Part shown: positions 21,298 to 30,860 of the stretch, in pieces
Numbering within the stretch: position 1 is the first letter of the stretch
Layout: the number at the start of each line of letters is the position of its first letter
DNA from: Mesorhizobium norvegicum
GTDB taxonomy: Bacteria; Pseudomonadota; Alphaproteobacteria; Rhizobiales; Rhizobiaceae
Direction: 5' to 3'
Assembly: GCF_004919685.1 (NCBI RefSeq)
Contig: NZ_SMYZ01000019.1
Location: forward strand, 17,388-81,387
DNA: 64,000 nt
Position numbers and translations under genes: made by a program
The notes under the pieces: model-generated
The model's input: the letters and a program-made list of their open reading frames with translations, nothing else
What the model was told of the DNA's origin: nothing
Databases searched by the model: none

Positions 21298-22545
21298 TCA
21301 GGCGACATTCTTCCCAACCGAGCCAGCTCTCGCCTGCACGCCGGGTGCAAAAATCTCCTGGTCGACGAAGGTCAGTGCGCGCATGGCGCAGCCTTCGCGG
21401 ATCAGCGGCAGTTCGTTCGGCTCGGTGTCGAAGGAAATCGATTTCGAGTGCTGGCCGCCGGCGGTCTGGGCAATCGCCTTGCGCAATGCCGGCTCGATCA
21501 GGTCGAAGGCGGCGGCGCTGACGCCGACCATGGCGACGGGTGCCGGATCGATCAGCGCGAACAGGCTGCCGAGACCGTAGCCGAGCGCTTCGCCGGCCTT
21601 GCGATAGGCCTCGCGCTCAGGCCCGTCCCTTTCGCGGGCCGCGGTCGCCAGGGCACGCATGTCGGCGTCACTGACATCGGCGACGGGTTCTGCGTCCTCA
21701 CCCAGCTGCCTGGCGTTGCGCCAGATGGCGTAGTTGCCGGCATAGGCTTCGACGCAGCCGCGCCGCCCGCAGCGACACAGCGCACCGTTCGGCCGATGGA
21801 TCATGTGGCCGAACTCACCGCCCGAGGAATGGGTGCCGGTGAACAACTCGCCCTTCAGCACCAGGCCCATGCCGATGCCGTGCGACAAAAGGATGGCGAT
21901 GAAATCGTCGCGGTAGCGATCAGGATCGCGCCAGCGTAGCGCTATCGCCATCATGTTGCAGTCATTCTCCATGGTGGCGGGGATGCCGAACTCGTCTTCA
22001 AGTATGTCGGCGAAGGCGATATCCGTGTGCGGCGTGATCGGCGACCACAGCATGGCGCGGGCATGGGTGTCGGTAATGCCCTGGATTGCCAGCGCGATGC
22101 GGGCGACGCTGCGGACATCGAGATCGGGGTCCTCGAGACGGCGCCGCACGATTGCCGTGCATTCGCCGATCAGCGCGTCGCGCGACATGGTCAGCGTGTC
22201 CAGCCGGCGCTGTTCCTCGGCGATTACCTGGCCGGCATAGTCGATGACGGCGACGGAGAGAAAATTCAGCGACAGCACCACGGTCATCACCGCCGCCGCT
22301 TCCGGATTGAGGCCGAGGCCGACCTGCGGCCGGCCGCGCTTGAGCGAACCGGCCTCGCTCGGCTTGCTTTCGGTCAGGATGCCTTCGCCGATCAGGTCGG
22401 AGGAGATCGCCGATATGGTCGAGTGGCTGAGGCCCGTGGTCGCCGCGATCTCGGTGCGGGACGGTTGTCCGGCGCGGCGCACGGCCGCAATCACCATCGC
22501 CCGGTTGCGCCGGCGCAAATCGTCGTGGCGGATTCCGACCGACAT
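21298..22545 (-). CDS. xylR: ROK-family transcriptional repressor (XylR-type)
   Basis: A 415-residue repressor. The N-terminal winged helix-turn-helix (about 10-70) contains [20 protein letters not shown]. The C-terminal sugar-binding ROK domain has the zinc-binding [10 protein letters not shown] motif and a GHMIHRPNG loop. It is divergent from the xylose-type transporter, and the spacer carries a perfect palindrome over the transporter promoter. It probably represses that transporter until sugar is bound. The gene name is inferred from context. Confidence 0.85.
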   Translation of the reverse strand: MSVGIRHDDLRRRNRAMVIAAVRRAGQPSRTEIAATTGLSHSTISAISSDLIGEGILTESKPSEAGSLKRGRPQVGLGLNPEAAAVMTVVLSLNFLSVAVIDYAGQVIAEEQRRLDTLTMSRDALIGECTAIVRRRLEDPDLDVRSVARIALAIQGITDTHARAMLWSPITPHTDIAFADILEDEFGIPATMENDCNMMAIALRWRDPDRYRDDFIAILLSHGIGMGLVLKGELFTGTHSSGGEFGHMIHRPNGALCRCGRRGCVEAYAGNYAIWRNARQLGEDAEPVADVSDADMRALATAARERDGPEREAYRKAGEALGYGLGSLFALIDPAPVAMVGVSAAAFDLIEPALRKAIAQTAGGQHSKSISFDTEPNELPLIREGCAMRALTFVDQEIFAPGVQARAGSVGKNVA

Positions 22546-22650
22546 GTTTCTTCAAGTCCTCCCGGTCGCCGCGGTTCTCCGTGCCCCTCGAACGCTGTCG
22601 GCAACGCAGTCAAATACTGGCAGAAGCCGCCCACTCTGTCATTTATTTAT

Positions 22651-22752
22651 TCCGGGGCTCGAAAAAAATTCGCGAGCACATCAAAATCCATCAGAATCGA
22701 TGTTGACAGCGTTCGGGTGTTGGACCAGTATTTTTTCGAGGCTCGAAAAAAT
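22651..22752 (+). promoter_or_regulatory. xylF promoter and ROK operators
   Basis: TTGACA (22703-22708) is a good -35 box, with a weak -10 near 22726-22731. Overlapping and just downstream is a perfect palindrome at 22730-22752 with 11-nt arms ATTTTTTCGAG and CTCGAAAAAAT around one G. A second half-site, CTCGAAAAAAA, lies at 22658-22668 nearer the repressor gene. The layout fits repression by steric block and autoregulation. Confidence 0.8.
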
Positions 22753-22815
22753 AGAGCCTCTGTGCCGGCCTTCGGGTCAGTTTGGTCGCGCCATACGCGG
22801 CGCAGGGAGGATATT

Positions 22816-23856
22816 ATGAAAAGATTCACAGCCGCCATCCTGGCGGGTGTCGCCATGTCGCTGACGCTCGCGTCGGTCGCGCAGGCGAAGGACAAGGTCA
22901 TCGGCGTTTCGTGGTCCAACTTCCAGGAAGAGCGCTGGAAGACCGACGAGGCCGCCATGAAGACGGCGATCGAGGCCGCCGGCGACAAGTACATCTCCGC
23001 CGATGCCCAGTCCAATCCCGGCAAGCAGCTTACCGATGTCGAAAGCCTGATCTCGCAGGGCGCCAATTCGCTGATCATCCTGGCGCAGGATGCCTCGGCC
23101 ATCGGCCCGGCGGTGCAGAAGGCGCTGGACGAAGGCATTCCGGTCGTCGGCTATGACCGTCTGATCGAGAACAAGGACGTCTTCTACCTGACCTTCGACA
23201 ACAAGGAAGTCGGCCGCATGCAGGCCCGCGAAGTGTTCAAGGTCAAGCCGGAAGGCAACTATGTCTTCATCAAGGGTTCGGGTGCCGATCCGAATGCCGA
23301 CTTCCTGTTCTCGGGCTCGATGGAAGTGCTCAAGGAAGCCATCGACAGCGGCAAGATCAAGAATGTCGGCGAGGCGTATACGGACGGCTGGCTGCCCGCC
23401 AACGCCCAGAAGAATATGGAACAGTTCCTCACCGCCAACGACAACAAGGTCGATGCCGTGGTCGCGGCCAATGACGGCACCGCCGGCGGCGTCGTCGCGG
23501 CGCTGACGGCGCAGGGCCTTGCCGGCACCGTGCCGGTCTCGGGTCAGGACGGCGACCACGCCGCGCTGAACCGCATCGCGCTCGGCACACAGACCGTGTC
23601 GGTGTGGAAGGACGCGCGCGAACTCGGCAAGAACGCCGCCGAAATCGCCTCGCAGCTCGCCGACGGCAAGAAGACGAGCGACATTGCCGGTGCCAAGGAC
23701 TTCACGACACCAGGCGGCAACACCGTCAAGTCGCTGTTCCTGACCCCGGTTGCCATCACCAAGGACAATCTCAACGTCGTCATCGACGCCGGCTGGATCA
23801 AGAAGGACGAAGTCTGCGCGGGCGTCGCCGCCGGCACCGTCGCGGCCTGCAACTGA
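22816..23856 (+). CDS. xylF: xylose-type sugar ABC transporter substrate-binding protein
   Basis: Periplasmic sugar receptor of the CUT2 (pentose/hexose) class, 346 residues with a signal peptide ending AQA at about residue 24. Motifs typical of XylF are visible: [39 protein letters not shown], and [27 protein letters not shown] site precedes the ATG. A terminator hairpin follows the gene. Confidence 0.92.
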   Translation: MKRFTAAILAGVAMSLTLASVAQAKDKVIGVSWSNFQEERWKTDEAAMKTAIEAAGDKYISADAQSNPGKQLTDVESLISQGANSLIILAQDASAIGPAVQKALDEGIPVVGYDRLIENKDVFYLTFDNKEVGRMQAREVFKVKPEGNYVFIKGSGADPNADFLFSGSMEVLKEAIDSGKIKNVGEAYTDGWLPANAQKNMEQFLTANDNKVDAVVAANDGTAGGVVAALTAQGLAGTVPVSGQDGDHAALNRIALGTQTVSVWKDARELGKNAAEIASQLADGKKTSDIAGAKDFTTPGGNTVKSLFLTPVAITKDNLNVVIDAGWIKKDEVCAGVAAGTVAACN

Positions 23857-23880
23857 TCTGGATCACGTCGAAATATCTGA

Positions 23881-23909
23881 ACGCCGCGGCCCAAAAGCCG
23901 CGGCGTTTT
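23881..23909 (+). terminator. hairpin after xylF
   Basis: ACGCCGCGGC (23881-23890) pairs perfectly with GCCGCGGCGT (23897-23906), followed by TTTT. It probably reduces read-through so that the binding protein is made in excess over permease and ATPase. Confidence 0.8.
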
Positions 23910-23947
23910 CTCAAAAAGATTTGTGTTTCCGCATCACGCGGATAGCT

Positions 23948-24017
23948 TCGGGAGCAATTCCAGGAAAAGTGCGTAGCGGTTTTCCGTCCGGAATTGCGTC
24001 AAAACAAAGAGATAGAA
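23948..24017. repeat. Rhizobiales intergenic repeat, copy B
   Basis: Inverted copy of the element at 9008-9087, sharing the blocks GAGCAATTCCAGGAAAAGTG, GTAGCGGTTTTCC and AACAAAGAGATA. It sits inside the xyl operon between xylF and xylH. Confidence 0.8.
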
Positions 24018-24102
24018 CGGTTCGGCGTTTCCGTGAAACGGTGAACCATTCTAGGCTGGGTTCCGGCATCCGCGTCAGACGGCCAGCCGGTGGGAGGAAA
24101 TC

Positions 24103-25455
24103 ATGACCGATACGACGTCCAACCCGCAGGCCGACACCGCGCGTGCGTCGGAGCTCGGCGCGGTCGCCCGGTTCCTGAAGGCGACCGAGATCGACACCCG
24201 CATGCTCGGCATGGTCGGCGCCCTGCTGATCATCTGGATCGGGCTGCATGTCATTTCCAGCCTGCGCCTCGGCGTCAATCCACTCGATTTCGACAGCCGC
24301 ACCTTTCTGACGCCGCGCAATCTGTGGAACCTGTCGGTGCAGACATCGGCGGTCGCCATCATGGCCTGCGGCATGGTGCTGGTCATCGTCATGCGCAACA
24401 TCGACCTGTCCGTCGGTTCCGCCGAGGGCCTGATCGGCATGGTGATGGGATTTGCCCAGGTGCATTTCCTGGTCCGGTTTGTCGGGCTCGAACTCGGCAA
24501 TCCGTGGATCTGGGTCCTGGCATTGGTCATCGGCCTGGCGCTCGGCCTGCTGATCGGCGCCTTTCAAGGCTTCGTCATCGCCTATCTCGAAGTGCCCGCC
24601 TTCATCGTCACGCTGGGCGGCCTGCTGGTCTGGCGCGGTGCCGCCTGGTGGGTCACCAGCGGCCAGACGGTGGCGCCGCTTGATGCCACCTTTCAGCTCA
24701 TGGGCGGTGGTCCGGCGGGATCGATCGGCGCGACCTGGAGCTGGGTCGGCGGGATCGTCGCCTGCCTTGCCGTGGGGTTTGCGCTCTTCAACGGGCGGGT
24801 GCAGCGCAAGCGTTTCCGGTTTCCGCTGCGTCCGATCTGGGCCGAGACGCTGCTCGGCGTCGTCACCTGCGCCGTCATCATGGGTGCGGTCTGGCTCGCC
24901 AATTCCTATCCCTGGCCGATCGGCATCGTGAACCGGTATGCGACCGCCAACAACATCACCATTCCCGAAGGCGGCCTGTTCATCGCTCACGGCATCGCCA
25001 TACCGGTGCTGATGGCGATCGCCGTCGGGCTGGTCATGACCTTCATCACCAACCGCACTCGTTTCGGCCGCTATGTCTTTGCCATCGGCGGCAATCCCGA
25101 GGCGGCCAATCTCGCCGGCATCAACACACGCTGGGTCACCATGAAGGTGTTCATGATCATGGGCGTGCTGGCCACAATCGCCGCCGCGATCTCCTCGGCC
25201 CGGCAGAATTCGGCGACCAACGTGCTTGGAACGCTGGACGAGCTGCTGGTCATTGCCGCCGCCGTCATTGGCGGCACGTCGCTCGCCGGTGGCTCGGGAA
25301 CGATCATCGGCGCCATGCTCGGCGCGCTGCTGATGCAGTCGCTGCAGTCCGGCATGGTGCTGCTCGGCGTCGACTCGCCGCTGCAGAGCATCGTCGTCGG
25401 CGCCGTGCTGGTCATCGCCGTCTGGCTCGACACCGTCTATCGCAAGCGCGTCTAG
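24103..25455 (+). CDS. xylH: xylose-type sugar ABC transporter permease
   Basis: A 450-residue CUT2 permease with about 10 or more membrane helices. Family landmarks include [40 protein letters not shown], the [14 protein letters not shown] cytoplasmic loop and [20 protein letters not shown]. It begins 246 nt after xylF, past a terminator hairpin and a repeat, and is followed 5 nt later by the ATPase gene. Confidence 0.93.
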   Translation: MTDTTSNPQADTARASELGAVARFLKATEIDTRMLGMVGALLIIWIGLHVISSLRLGVNPLDFDSRTFLTPRNLWNLSVQTSAVAIMACGMVLVIVMRNIDLSVGSAEGLIGMVMGFAQVHFLVRFVGLELGNPWIWVLALVIGLALGLLIGAFQGFVIAYLEVPAFIVTLGGLLVWRGAAWWVTSGQTVAPLDATFQLMGGGPAGSIGATWSWVGGIVACLAVGFALFNGRVQRKRFRFPLRPIWAETLLGVVTCAVIMGAVWLANSYPWPIGIVNRYATANNITIPEGGLFIAHGIAIPVLMAIAVGLVMTFITNRTRFGRYVFAIGGNPEAANLAGINTRWVTMKVFMIMGVLATIAAAISSARQNSATNVLGTLDELLVIAAAVIGGTSLAGGSGTIIGAMLGALLMQSLQSGMVLLGVDSPLQSIVVGAVLVIAVWLDTVYRKRV

Positions 25456-25460
25456 GAGGC

Positions 25461-26267
25461 ATGGCCATGATTGACAAGATTGTTCCTGCAGCCACTGCGC
25501 TGATCGATATGCGCAACATCTCGATCGCGTTTGGCGGCATTCGCGCCGTCGACGACGCCTCGATCGATCTCTTCCCCGGCGAGGTCGTGGCGCTGCTCGG
25601 CCATAACGGCGCCGGCAAGTCGACGCTGATCAAGATCCTGTCCGGCGCCTACAAACGCGATGCGGGCCAGATCTTCGTCAACGGCCAGGAGGCATCGATT
25701 TCCAACCCGCGCGACGCCAAGAAATACGGCATCGAGACGATCTACCAGACGCTGGCGCTGGCCGACAATGTCGATGCGGCCGCCAATCTGTTCCTCGGCC
25801 GCGAGTTGATGACCGCCTGGGGCACGCTCGACGACGTTGCCATGGAGGCGGAGGCGCGCAAGGTGATGGGGAGGCTCAATCCCCGCTTCCAGCGCTTCAA
25901 GGAGCCGGTGATCAAGCTGTCGGGCGGCCAGCGGCAATCGGTGGCGATCGCGCGCGCCATCCTGTTCAACGCACGCATCCTGATCATGGACGAGCCGACG
26001 GCAGCGCTTGGCCCGCAGGAAACGGCGCAGGTCGGCGAACTGGTCAAGCAACTCAAGTCGGACGGCATCGGCATCTTCCTGATCAGCCACGACATCCACG
26101 ACGTGTTCGAGCTTGCCGACCGGGTCTGCGTCATGAAGAACGGCCAGGTCGTCGGCACCGCGCGCACCACGGATGTGACCCAGGACGAGGTGCTCGGCAT
26201 GATCATTCTGGGTAGATGCCCGCCCGGCGCCATTCCCGGACCGGGCGCGCTGAAGATCGCGGCCTGA
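25461..26267 (+). CDS. xylG: sugar ABC transporter ATP-binding protein (single NBD)
   Basis: A 268-residue ATPase with one nucleotide-binding domain: Walker [10 protein letters not shown], signature LSGGQRQS, Walker [14 protein letters not shown] and switch His in LISHDIHDV. Enteric XylG has two fused domains (about 510 residues); this single-domain form resembles FrcA-type ATPases of rhizobia and must act as a homodimer. The last codons and stop lie in a 23-bp tandem duplication. No xylA or xylB follows. Confidence 0.88.
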   Translation: MAMIDKIVPAATALIDMRNISIAFGGIRAVDDASIDLFPGEVVALLGHNGAGKSTLIKILSGAYKRDAGQIFVNGQEASISNPRDAKKYGIETIYQTLALADNVDAAANLFLGRELMTAWGTLDDVAMEAEARKVMGRLNPRFQRFKEPVIKLSGGQRQSVAIARAILFNARILIMDEPTAALGPQETAQVGELVKQLKSDGIGIFLISHDIHDVFELADRVCVMKNGQVVGTARTTDVTQDEVLGMIILGRCPPGAIPGPGALKIAA

Positions 26268-26291
26268 GACCGCTGAAGATCGCGGCCTGAG
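26248..26291 (+). repeat. tandem duplication over the xylG stop codon
   Basis: The 21-nt unit at 26248-26268 is repeated exactly at 26271-26291 (period 23). The first copy contains the xylG stop, so the duplication lies mostly outside the coding region. Confidence 0.85.
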
Positions 26292-26418
26292 GTCAGGCCA
26301 GGTCGCGGGTTGCCGGACACGTGATATGCCAGCCGTCAGCATGGCTTGGCCTTGCCATTGTGTTGGCGCGGCGACTTGCCCATAAAGGTCCCAATTCGCT
26401 CAGGGACCACATCATCCG

Positions 26419-28047
26419 TTGAAGAAGCTTTTTCCAATCGTCGCGTTCATCGCCGTTGCGCTGATCAGCATGACGATGGCGGGGTTCGCCTATTTCGCGA
26501 CGCAGGAGGCCGCCCGCATCAAGTTCGAAGCGACGGCCGATGACGCGCTCAACCGGATCGAGAGCCGCATCGACCTGCATTTGTCGCTGCTGCGCTCGAC
26601 GCAAGCCTTGTTCGACGCCCGCAACGGCGATATTTCCGGCAACGAGTTCAAGGCGTTCTTCAAAGCGCTCGATGTCGACAACAATTTTGCCGGCTTGCGC
26701 GGCATCGGCTATCTCAGGCTGGCGAAGACCGGAGACGAGGCGGCGGTCGAGCGCGATATGCTGCACGACCATGGCGTCAACCATCCAATCTATCCTGACA
26801 CCACGCAGCCCTGGCGCGCGCCCATCGTGCTGTTCGAGCCGCTCGACCCGTCCAACCAGGGCAGCATCGGCTACGACATGTTCAGCGAACCGGTGCGGCG
26901 CGCGGCGATCGAAAAGGCGATGTCGGACGACCACCAGCACGCCAGCGGGCTGGTGCAACTGGGCCAGGACACGGGTGCCGCGCAGACGTTCACCGGCTTC
27001 CTCGTTTTCGTGCGGCTCAATATCGAAACCGCACCCGACGTCATCAATGCGTCCAGATCCTCCACGGCCGGTTTTCTCTATGCGGCCTTTCGGGCTCGCG
27101 ACCTGTTCCAGACCGCGCTCAGCCGGTCGCCGCTGCTGCCGGTCAACACCGAAATCTACGATGGCGACGGTGCGGTGAACGGCGATAATCTGTTGTTCCG
27201 GTCGGAGACGCCCCCGGCTTCGACCTTCGGGGACAGGCTGCTGGTCACCCGCAAGATCATGGTGGCCGGCCGGCCCTGGACTGTCCTGTTCCGGCCGACG
27301 AGCGCCTTCTCGCAGCCGTCGTCGCGCGCCATTCCGGTGATGCTGGGGCTGTTCGGCCTGTTGCTGGCGGGCGCCATAGCGCTGGTGGCGCGGTATCAGG
27401 AGCGGGCCTATGAGGCGGCGTCGCGCTTGCACGAAACGACGGAAAAGAGCCTGCTCGAAAAAGACCTGATGCTGCAGGAGATGAAGCACCGCATCAAGAA
27501 TTCGATCACCAGGGTGCTGGCGATCGCGCGCCAGACGGCATCGCGGGCCACCGACGTCAATGAGTTTTCCGCATCCTTCTCGGCCAGGCTGCAGGCAATG
27601 GCGGCGTCCCAGGACATGCTGACGCGCTCGCGCTGGCAGAAGGCCGATCTTGGCGATCTCCTGCGCATCGAGCTGGGTCAGGTGTTCGGCAAGGAGCTGC
27701 CCGAAGAGCTGTTGTCGGGGCCACAGGTGCTGCTCGACGAGACCACGACGCAAGCGCTCGGCCTCACCTTCCACGAACTGGCGACGAACGCGCTGAAATA
27801 CGGCGAGGCCGGCAATTCAGTTGGCGCGCTCAAGGTCGACTGGTCGCTCGAAGGGCGCGGGCGCGACAGGACGCTGGCTCTCAACTGGCGCGAAACCGGG
27901 CAGAAGAAACTCGAAGCGCCGCCCAAGACCGGATTCGGCACCAAGCTGATCGATCTCAACGTCACGCGCGAATTGCGCGGCACAATCAAGCGCGATTTCC
28001 GGGCCAATGGGTTGAACGTGGAAATCAAAATTCCCCTGGCAAACTGA
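26419..28047 (+). CDS. CHASE-domain HWE-family sensor histidine kinase
   Basis: A 542-residue membrane kinase. A first membrane helix (about 7-27) leads to a periplasmic CHASE sensor domain (about 75-240). A second helix follows (about 305-323), then an HWE/HisKA_2 dimerisation region with His357 in EMKHRIKNSI and a HATPase domain with HELATNALKYG. It starts at TTG (26419); the next upstream in-frame ATG is cut off by a stop. It neighbours the GSR genes, so it is a candidate input kinase for PhyR, though it lacks an obvious EcfG promoter. Confidence 0.88.
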   Translation: MKKLFPIVAFIAVALISMTMAGFAYFATQEAARIKFEATADDALNRIESRIDLHLSLLRSTQALFDARNGDISGNEFKAFFKALDVDNNFAGLRGIGYLRLAKTGDEAAVERDMLHDHGVNHPIYPDTTQPWRAPIVLFEPLDPSNQGSIGYDMFSEPVRRAAIEKAMSDDHQHASGLVQLGQDTGAAQTFTGFLVFVRLNIETAPDVINASRSSTAGFLYAAFRARDLFQTALSRSPLLPVNTEIYDGDGAVNGDNLLFRSETPPASTFGDRLLVTRKIMVAGRPWTVLFRPTSAFSQPSSRAIPVMLGLFGLLLAGAIALVARYQERAYEAASRLHETTEKSLLEKDLMLQEMKHRIKNSITRVLAIARQTASRATDVNEFSASFSARLQAMAASQDMLTRSRWQKADLGDLLRIELGQVFGKELPEELLSGPQVLLDETTTQALGLTFHELATNALKYGEAGNSVGALKVDWSLEGRGRDRTLALNWRETGQKKLEAPPKTGFGTKLIDLNVTRELRGTIKRDFRANGLNVEIKIPLAN

Positions 28048-28142
28048 CGGCGATCGTCAGGCGGCCAGGATCGAGCATCCAAACATCGAAAATCCGGAGG
28101 CCGGCGAGCCGGTCTCCGGATCAGGTTTCGATTATCGCCGAA

Positions 28143-28388
28143 CTAGTTGCAGCGCGCCGTGTAGATCCGGCCGCGATGATCGCGATACTGGCAATAGCCA
28201 TTGCGCAGGTTGCGCACCAGCAGGCCGGAACCGGCACCGACGGCCGCACCGATCAGCGCGCCCTTGCCGCCGCCGACCAGGCCGCCGACACCGGCGCCGA
28301 TCAAGCCGCCGCCAACAACGTCCTGCTCGGTCGAGGTGCAGCCACTGACCGCGACCACAGCAACCATGGCAATAAGTATCTTCCGCAT
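28143..28388 (-). CDS. glycine-zipper lipoprotein
   Basis: An 81-residue protein with a lipobox (AVVAVSGC) and a Gly-rich membrane-associating zipper (GGGLIGAGVGGLVGGGKGAL). A short C-terminal tail contains CQYRDHRGRIY. It resembles small outer-membrane or inner-membrane stress-type lipoproteins. The ATG at 28388 has GGAGTGACTC before it; a GTG five codons upstream is less likely. Confidence 0.78.
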   Translation of the reverse strand: MRKILIAMVAVVAVSGCTSTEQDVVGGGLIGAGVGGLVGGGKGALIGAAVGAGSGLLVRNLRNGYCQYRDHRGRIYTARCN

Positions 28389-28472
28389 AGAGTCACTCCT
28401 CACTTTGTGTCCTCACTTTAATAAGCTCCAACCGCCATTTAGCATGAAATGGCGCCCGTTGCCCGCTCGAAT

Positions 28473-28799
28473 TTATTGTTGGCTAAGATAGTCTTTTTCG
28501 GGGCGCGTCATGTTTGACGCAACCACGATTTTTGAAATCTCCAAGGATGCGTCGAGACGGCCGTCCGGGCCGACCTTCCACACCACCTGGTCGTAGTCAT
28601 CTTCGAGCGCCGGGTCGACCGCAAGGCATTTGGCGACGATGTGTTCTGCCTGCCCCTGCACGTCTCCCATCGCGAACGGGCGTTCGGCGACACATTGGTC
28701 GGCGGTTTCGAAAACACTGACAGGGACTTGAAGCTCACGGCAATCGACCATCGTGTTCGAGCAGCCGATGACCAGCAGCAATGCGGCGATGTGTTCCAT
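28473..28799 (-). CDS. small exported hypothetical protein under an EcfG promoter
   Basis: A 108-residue protein with an N-terminal hydrophobic leader (MEHIAALLLVIGCSN), possibly a lipoprotein with lipobox LVIGC. The mature part has conserved-looking segments VPVSVFETADQCVAERPFAM and AEHIVAKCLAVDPALEDDYD. The ATG at 28799 follows GAGGACG. An EcfG-type promoter lies 26 nt upstream, so general-stress control is likely. Function unknown. Confidence 0.72.
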   Translation of the reverse strand: MEHIAALLLVIGCSNTMVDCRELQVPVSVFETADQCVAERPFAMGDVQGQAEHIVAKCLAVDPALEDDYDQVVWKVGPDGRLDASLEISKIVVASNMTRPEKDYLSQQ

Positions 28800-28824
28800 G
28801 GCGAAAACGTCCTCTCGCCACAGT

Positions 28825-28849
28825 AACGGTCCACATTCCGCAAAGTTCC
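28825..28849 (-). promoter_or_regulatory. EcfG-type promoter for the 108-residue protein
   Basis: Read on the minus strand: GGAAC (28845-28849), 16-nt spacer, CGTT (28825-28828). Confidence 0.8.
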
Positions 28850-28913
28850 TGCACTGCAAGACCTACCAGCGAATTAACATGGGAGAGACAAAGGGGCCGC
28901 AGGTGGCGCGGGG

Positions 28914-29093
28914 TCAGTAAGCCAGCTGGAAGAGGACCACCGCGACGATAACCGCAGCCAGACCCAGAGCGACGAGGCGCAACGAAGCGTGAGGAACAGC
29001 GGGCAGCGGTGGCGCGGATGCCTCGGAGTCTTCAAACTCGCCCATAGAGATCCGAGCGGCCTGTTCCAGTCTGTTCATGTCGGCAACCGTCAA
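28914..29093 (-). CDS. 59-residue single-pass membrane protein
   Basis: A small gene. From a TTG at 29093 (GGGAGG 6 nt upstream) or an ATG at 29078 it reads MNRLEQAARISMGEFEDSEA, a Pro/Ala linker, and one membrane helix (LRLVALGLAAVIVAVVLFQL) ending AY. The composition and a good ribosome site support a real protein. Upstream is a degenerate EcfG-like sequence (GGAAC-N16-CATT, 29133-29157). Family unknown. Confidence 0.65.
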   Translation of the reverse strand: MTVADMNRLEQAARISMGEFEDSEASAPPLPAVPHASLRLVALGLAAVIVAVVLFQLAY

Positions 29094-29226
29094 GGCATTC
29101 CTCCCGCACCATGCTGCAAGTCCTGCTGCGGAAATGTTCGAAGATGCAACAGGTTCCAGCGGTATCTGGGAAATACAGCATCGGCTTTTATGGTGAATAG
29201 CCGGTTAAGGACCTGGTGCGGGTCGC

Positions 29227-30258
29227 TCAATCCGTCTCGAAATTGCCGTGCGGAACGACAAGGCGGTATTCGAGGCGACCAGCCGCGATTTCAAGCGTCG
29301 CCGTACCATTCAGCGACGCCGGCACGACCCGTTCGAGTGCTACACTGCCAAAACGCTTCTCGCTGCGCCTGTTATCATTGGCTCCGATCGCTTCGGCCCA
29401 GGTCAGAGACAGGGAGGTCCCAGTGTCGCCGGCGGTCAGGTTGGCTGTAACCTCGACGAATCCATCGGGCCGCGACAGGGCGCCATAGCTCACCGAGTTG
29501 ACGGCGAGTTCATGCATGGCAAGGCCGATATGCAGGGCAGCGTTCGGATTGAGATAGGGGTTTGCCCCCTGAAAACGCAGGCTGCGCACCGGATCCCCAC
29601 CGTAGCGGCCAACCTGGCCCGATACCAGTTCGCGAAGTGCAGCACCCCGCCAATTGGAAGAGGTCACGAGATCCTGGGACGAAGCCAGCGATTGCAGCCG
29701 GCCGCGAAAGCGTGTCAGGAAATCACCGATGCCGTCGGAGTAGCGTCCGGTCTGGGTGGCTATGCTTTGAATGATCGCCAGCAGGTTCTTCGAGCGATGA
29801 CTGACTTCGCGCAACAGCGTCGTCAGGGTCTGCTCACGGCGTTTCTGCTCGGTCGTTTCGACCATCGTAGTGACGACGCCTTGCACCGTGCCGCCATCGC
29901 CGTGGTCGGCATCGATCCAGACTTGAAACCAGCGGATGCCATCCTCGACGGGAACGCCGATCTCGAGACGTTGCGGGTTGCCGGATGCGATGACGTCGCG
30001 TTTGGCCGCGCCGATGCGGTCGGCCTGCGCCGCCGGCAGGATGCCGTTGCTGTCGGCGGTGTCGGAAACCCAGGGCGCGCGCATGTTGCGCGCCCATACG
30101 GTTTTCATCTCGCGATCCTGGTAGAGAACGGAAATGCCGGCATTGTGCAACGCGTGGAGAAGAGCCCGTCCAAGCTGCATGCCGCTTTCGGCAGGATGCA
30201 GGGCGATGACTTCATCGCTTTGCACGTCGTCTTTCCTATCTCCGGTTCTGGAACGCAT
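29227..30258 (-). CDS. PAS-domain HWE-family sensor histidine kinase
   Basis: A 343-residue soluble kinase. A PAS domain (about 31-140) is followed by an HWE/HisKA_2 core with His154 in REVSHRSKNLLAIIQSIATQ, and a HATPase with MHELAVNSVSYGAL and SLTWAE. HWE kinases of this size typically feed PhyR. The ATG at 30258 lies 30 nt downstream of an EcfG-type promoter, so the kinase is probably part of the regulon it may control. Confidence 0.9.
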   Translation of the reverse strand: MRSRTGDRKDDVQSDEVIALHPAESGMQLGRALLHALHNAGISVLYQDREMKTVWARNMRAPWVSDTADSNGILPAAQADRIGAAKRDVIASGNPQRLEIGVPVEDGIRWFQVWIDADHGDGGTVQGVVTTMVETTEQKRREQTLTTLLREVSHRSKNLLAIIQSIATQTGRYSDGIGDFLTRFRGRLQSLASSQDLVTSSNWRGAALRELVSGQVGRYGGDPVRSLRFQGANPYLNPNAALHIGLAMHELAVNSVSYGALSRPDGFVEVTANLTAGDTGTSLSLTWAEAIGANDNRRSEKRFGSVALERVVPASLNGTATLEIAAGRLEYRLVVPHGNFETD

Positions 30259-30287
30259 CTGCCAATCTGTCCACCCAACTCAGGCTG

Positions 30288-30313
30288 AACGGCTTACTGT
30301 TGAATGGGTTCCC
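30288..30313 (-). promoter_or_regulatory. EcfG-type promoter for the PAS-HWE kinase
   Basis: Read on the minus strand: GGAAC (30309-30313), 17-nt spacer, CGTT (30288-30291). Confidence 0.75.
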
Positions 30314-30442
30314 AAAAGAGATTTCCCGCAAACCAGCCCCCAAAAGCGGTCCGCCGGACGGTGTCCTTTGCAGGATACCGCCCGGCGGTGGCTGGAAGCC
30401 GTTTGAGGGGTGCGGCTTCCAGTGTTCGGTCGCCGTTCGTCC

Positions 30443-30610
30443 TCACGATGCTCGTTTGAACAGGCCCGCAAGAAGCGAAATGACCAGGAACGCGAGGAAG
30501 ATGAAAAACAATATCTGCGCTATGCCGGCAGACGTACCGGCGATGCCGCCGAAACCAAGCGCGCCGGCAATGATCGCCACGACGAGAAATACGAGCGCCC
30601 AGTAAAGCAT
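30443..30610 (-). CDS. DUF1328 small membrane protein
   Basis: A 55-residue protein with two hydrophobic helices ([20 protein letters not shown] and [20 protein letters not shown]) and a basic end (FKRAS). It matches the DUF1328/YtjA family, often seen near stress genes. A GGAG site precedes the ATG at 30610 and an EcfG-type promoter lies 30 nt upstream. Biochemical role unknown. Confidence 0.85.
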   Translation of the reverse strand: MLYWALVFLVVAIIAGALGFGGIAGTSAGIAQILFFIFLAFLVISLLAGLFKRAS

Positions 30611-30639
30611 GATCCATCTCCTTCGAATGGTGCGATGAA

Positions 30640-30664
30640 AACGTGGGTAGGTGCGGTTTGTTCC
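30640..30664 (-). promoter_or_regulatory. EcfG-type promoter for the DUF1328 gene
   Basis: Read on the minus strand: GGAAC (30660-30664), 16-nt spacer, CGTT (30640-30643). Confidence 0.82.
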
Positions 30665-30860
30665 ACCCTTTGCCGAAAAAGGCGATGCTTGCAAATCGTT
30701 CAGAGCAGGAGGCGCGGGAAATTCGCCGTCGCCGCCCGATGCGTGCATCAGGCGGCACGAAGTGAGGAATTGATGAATTGATGATCTGGAGAGAATCGGC
30801 GAGCGAGGCTATCGCCTTGGGTTCGTCAATTCTTCAATTTCTCCACTCTCCAATTCCCGA

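Noticed and set aside
29133..29157. A possible EcfG promoter for the 59-residue gene
   Set aside because: GGAAC-N16-CATT has one mismatch in the -10; too weak to list as a promoter feature.
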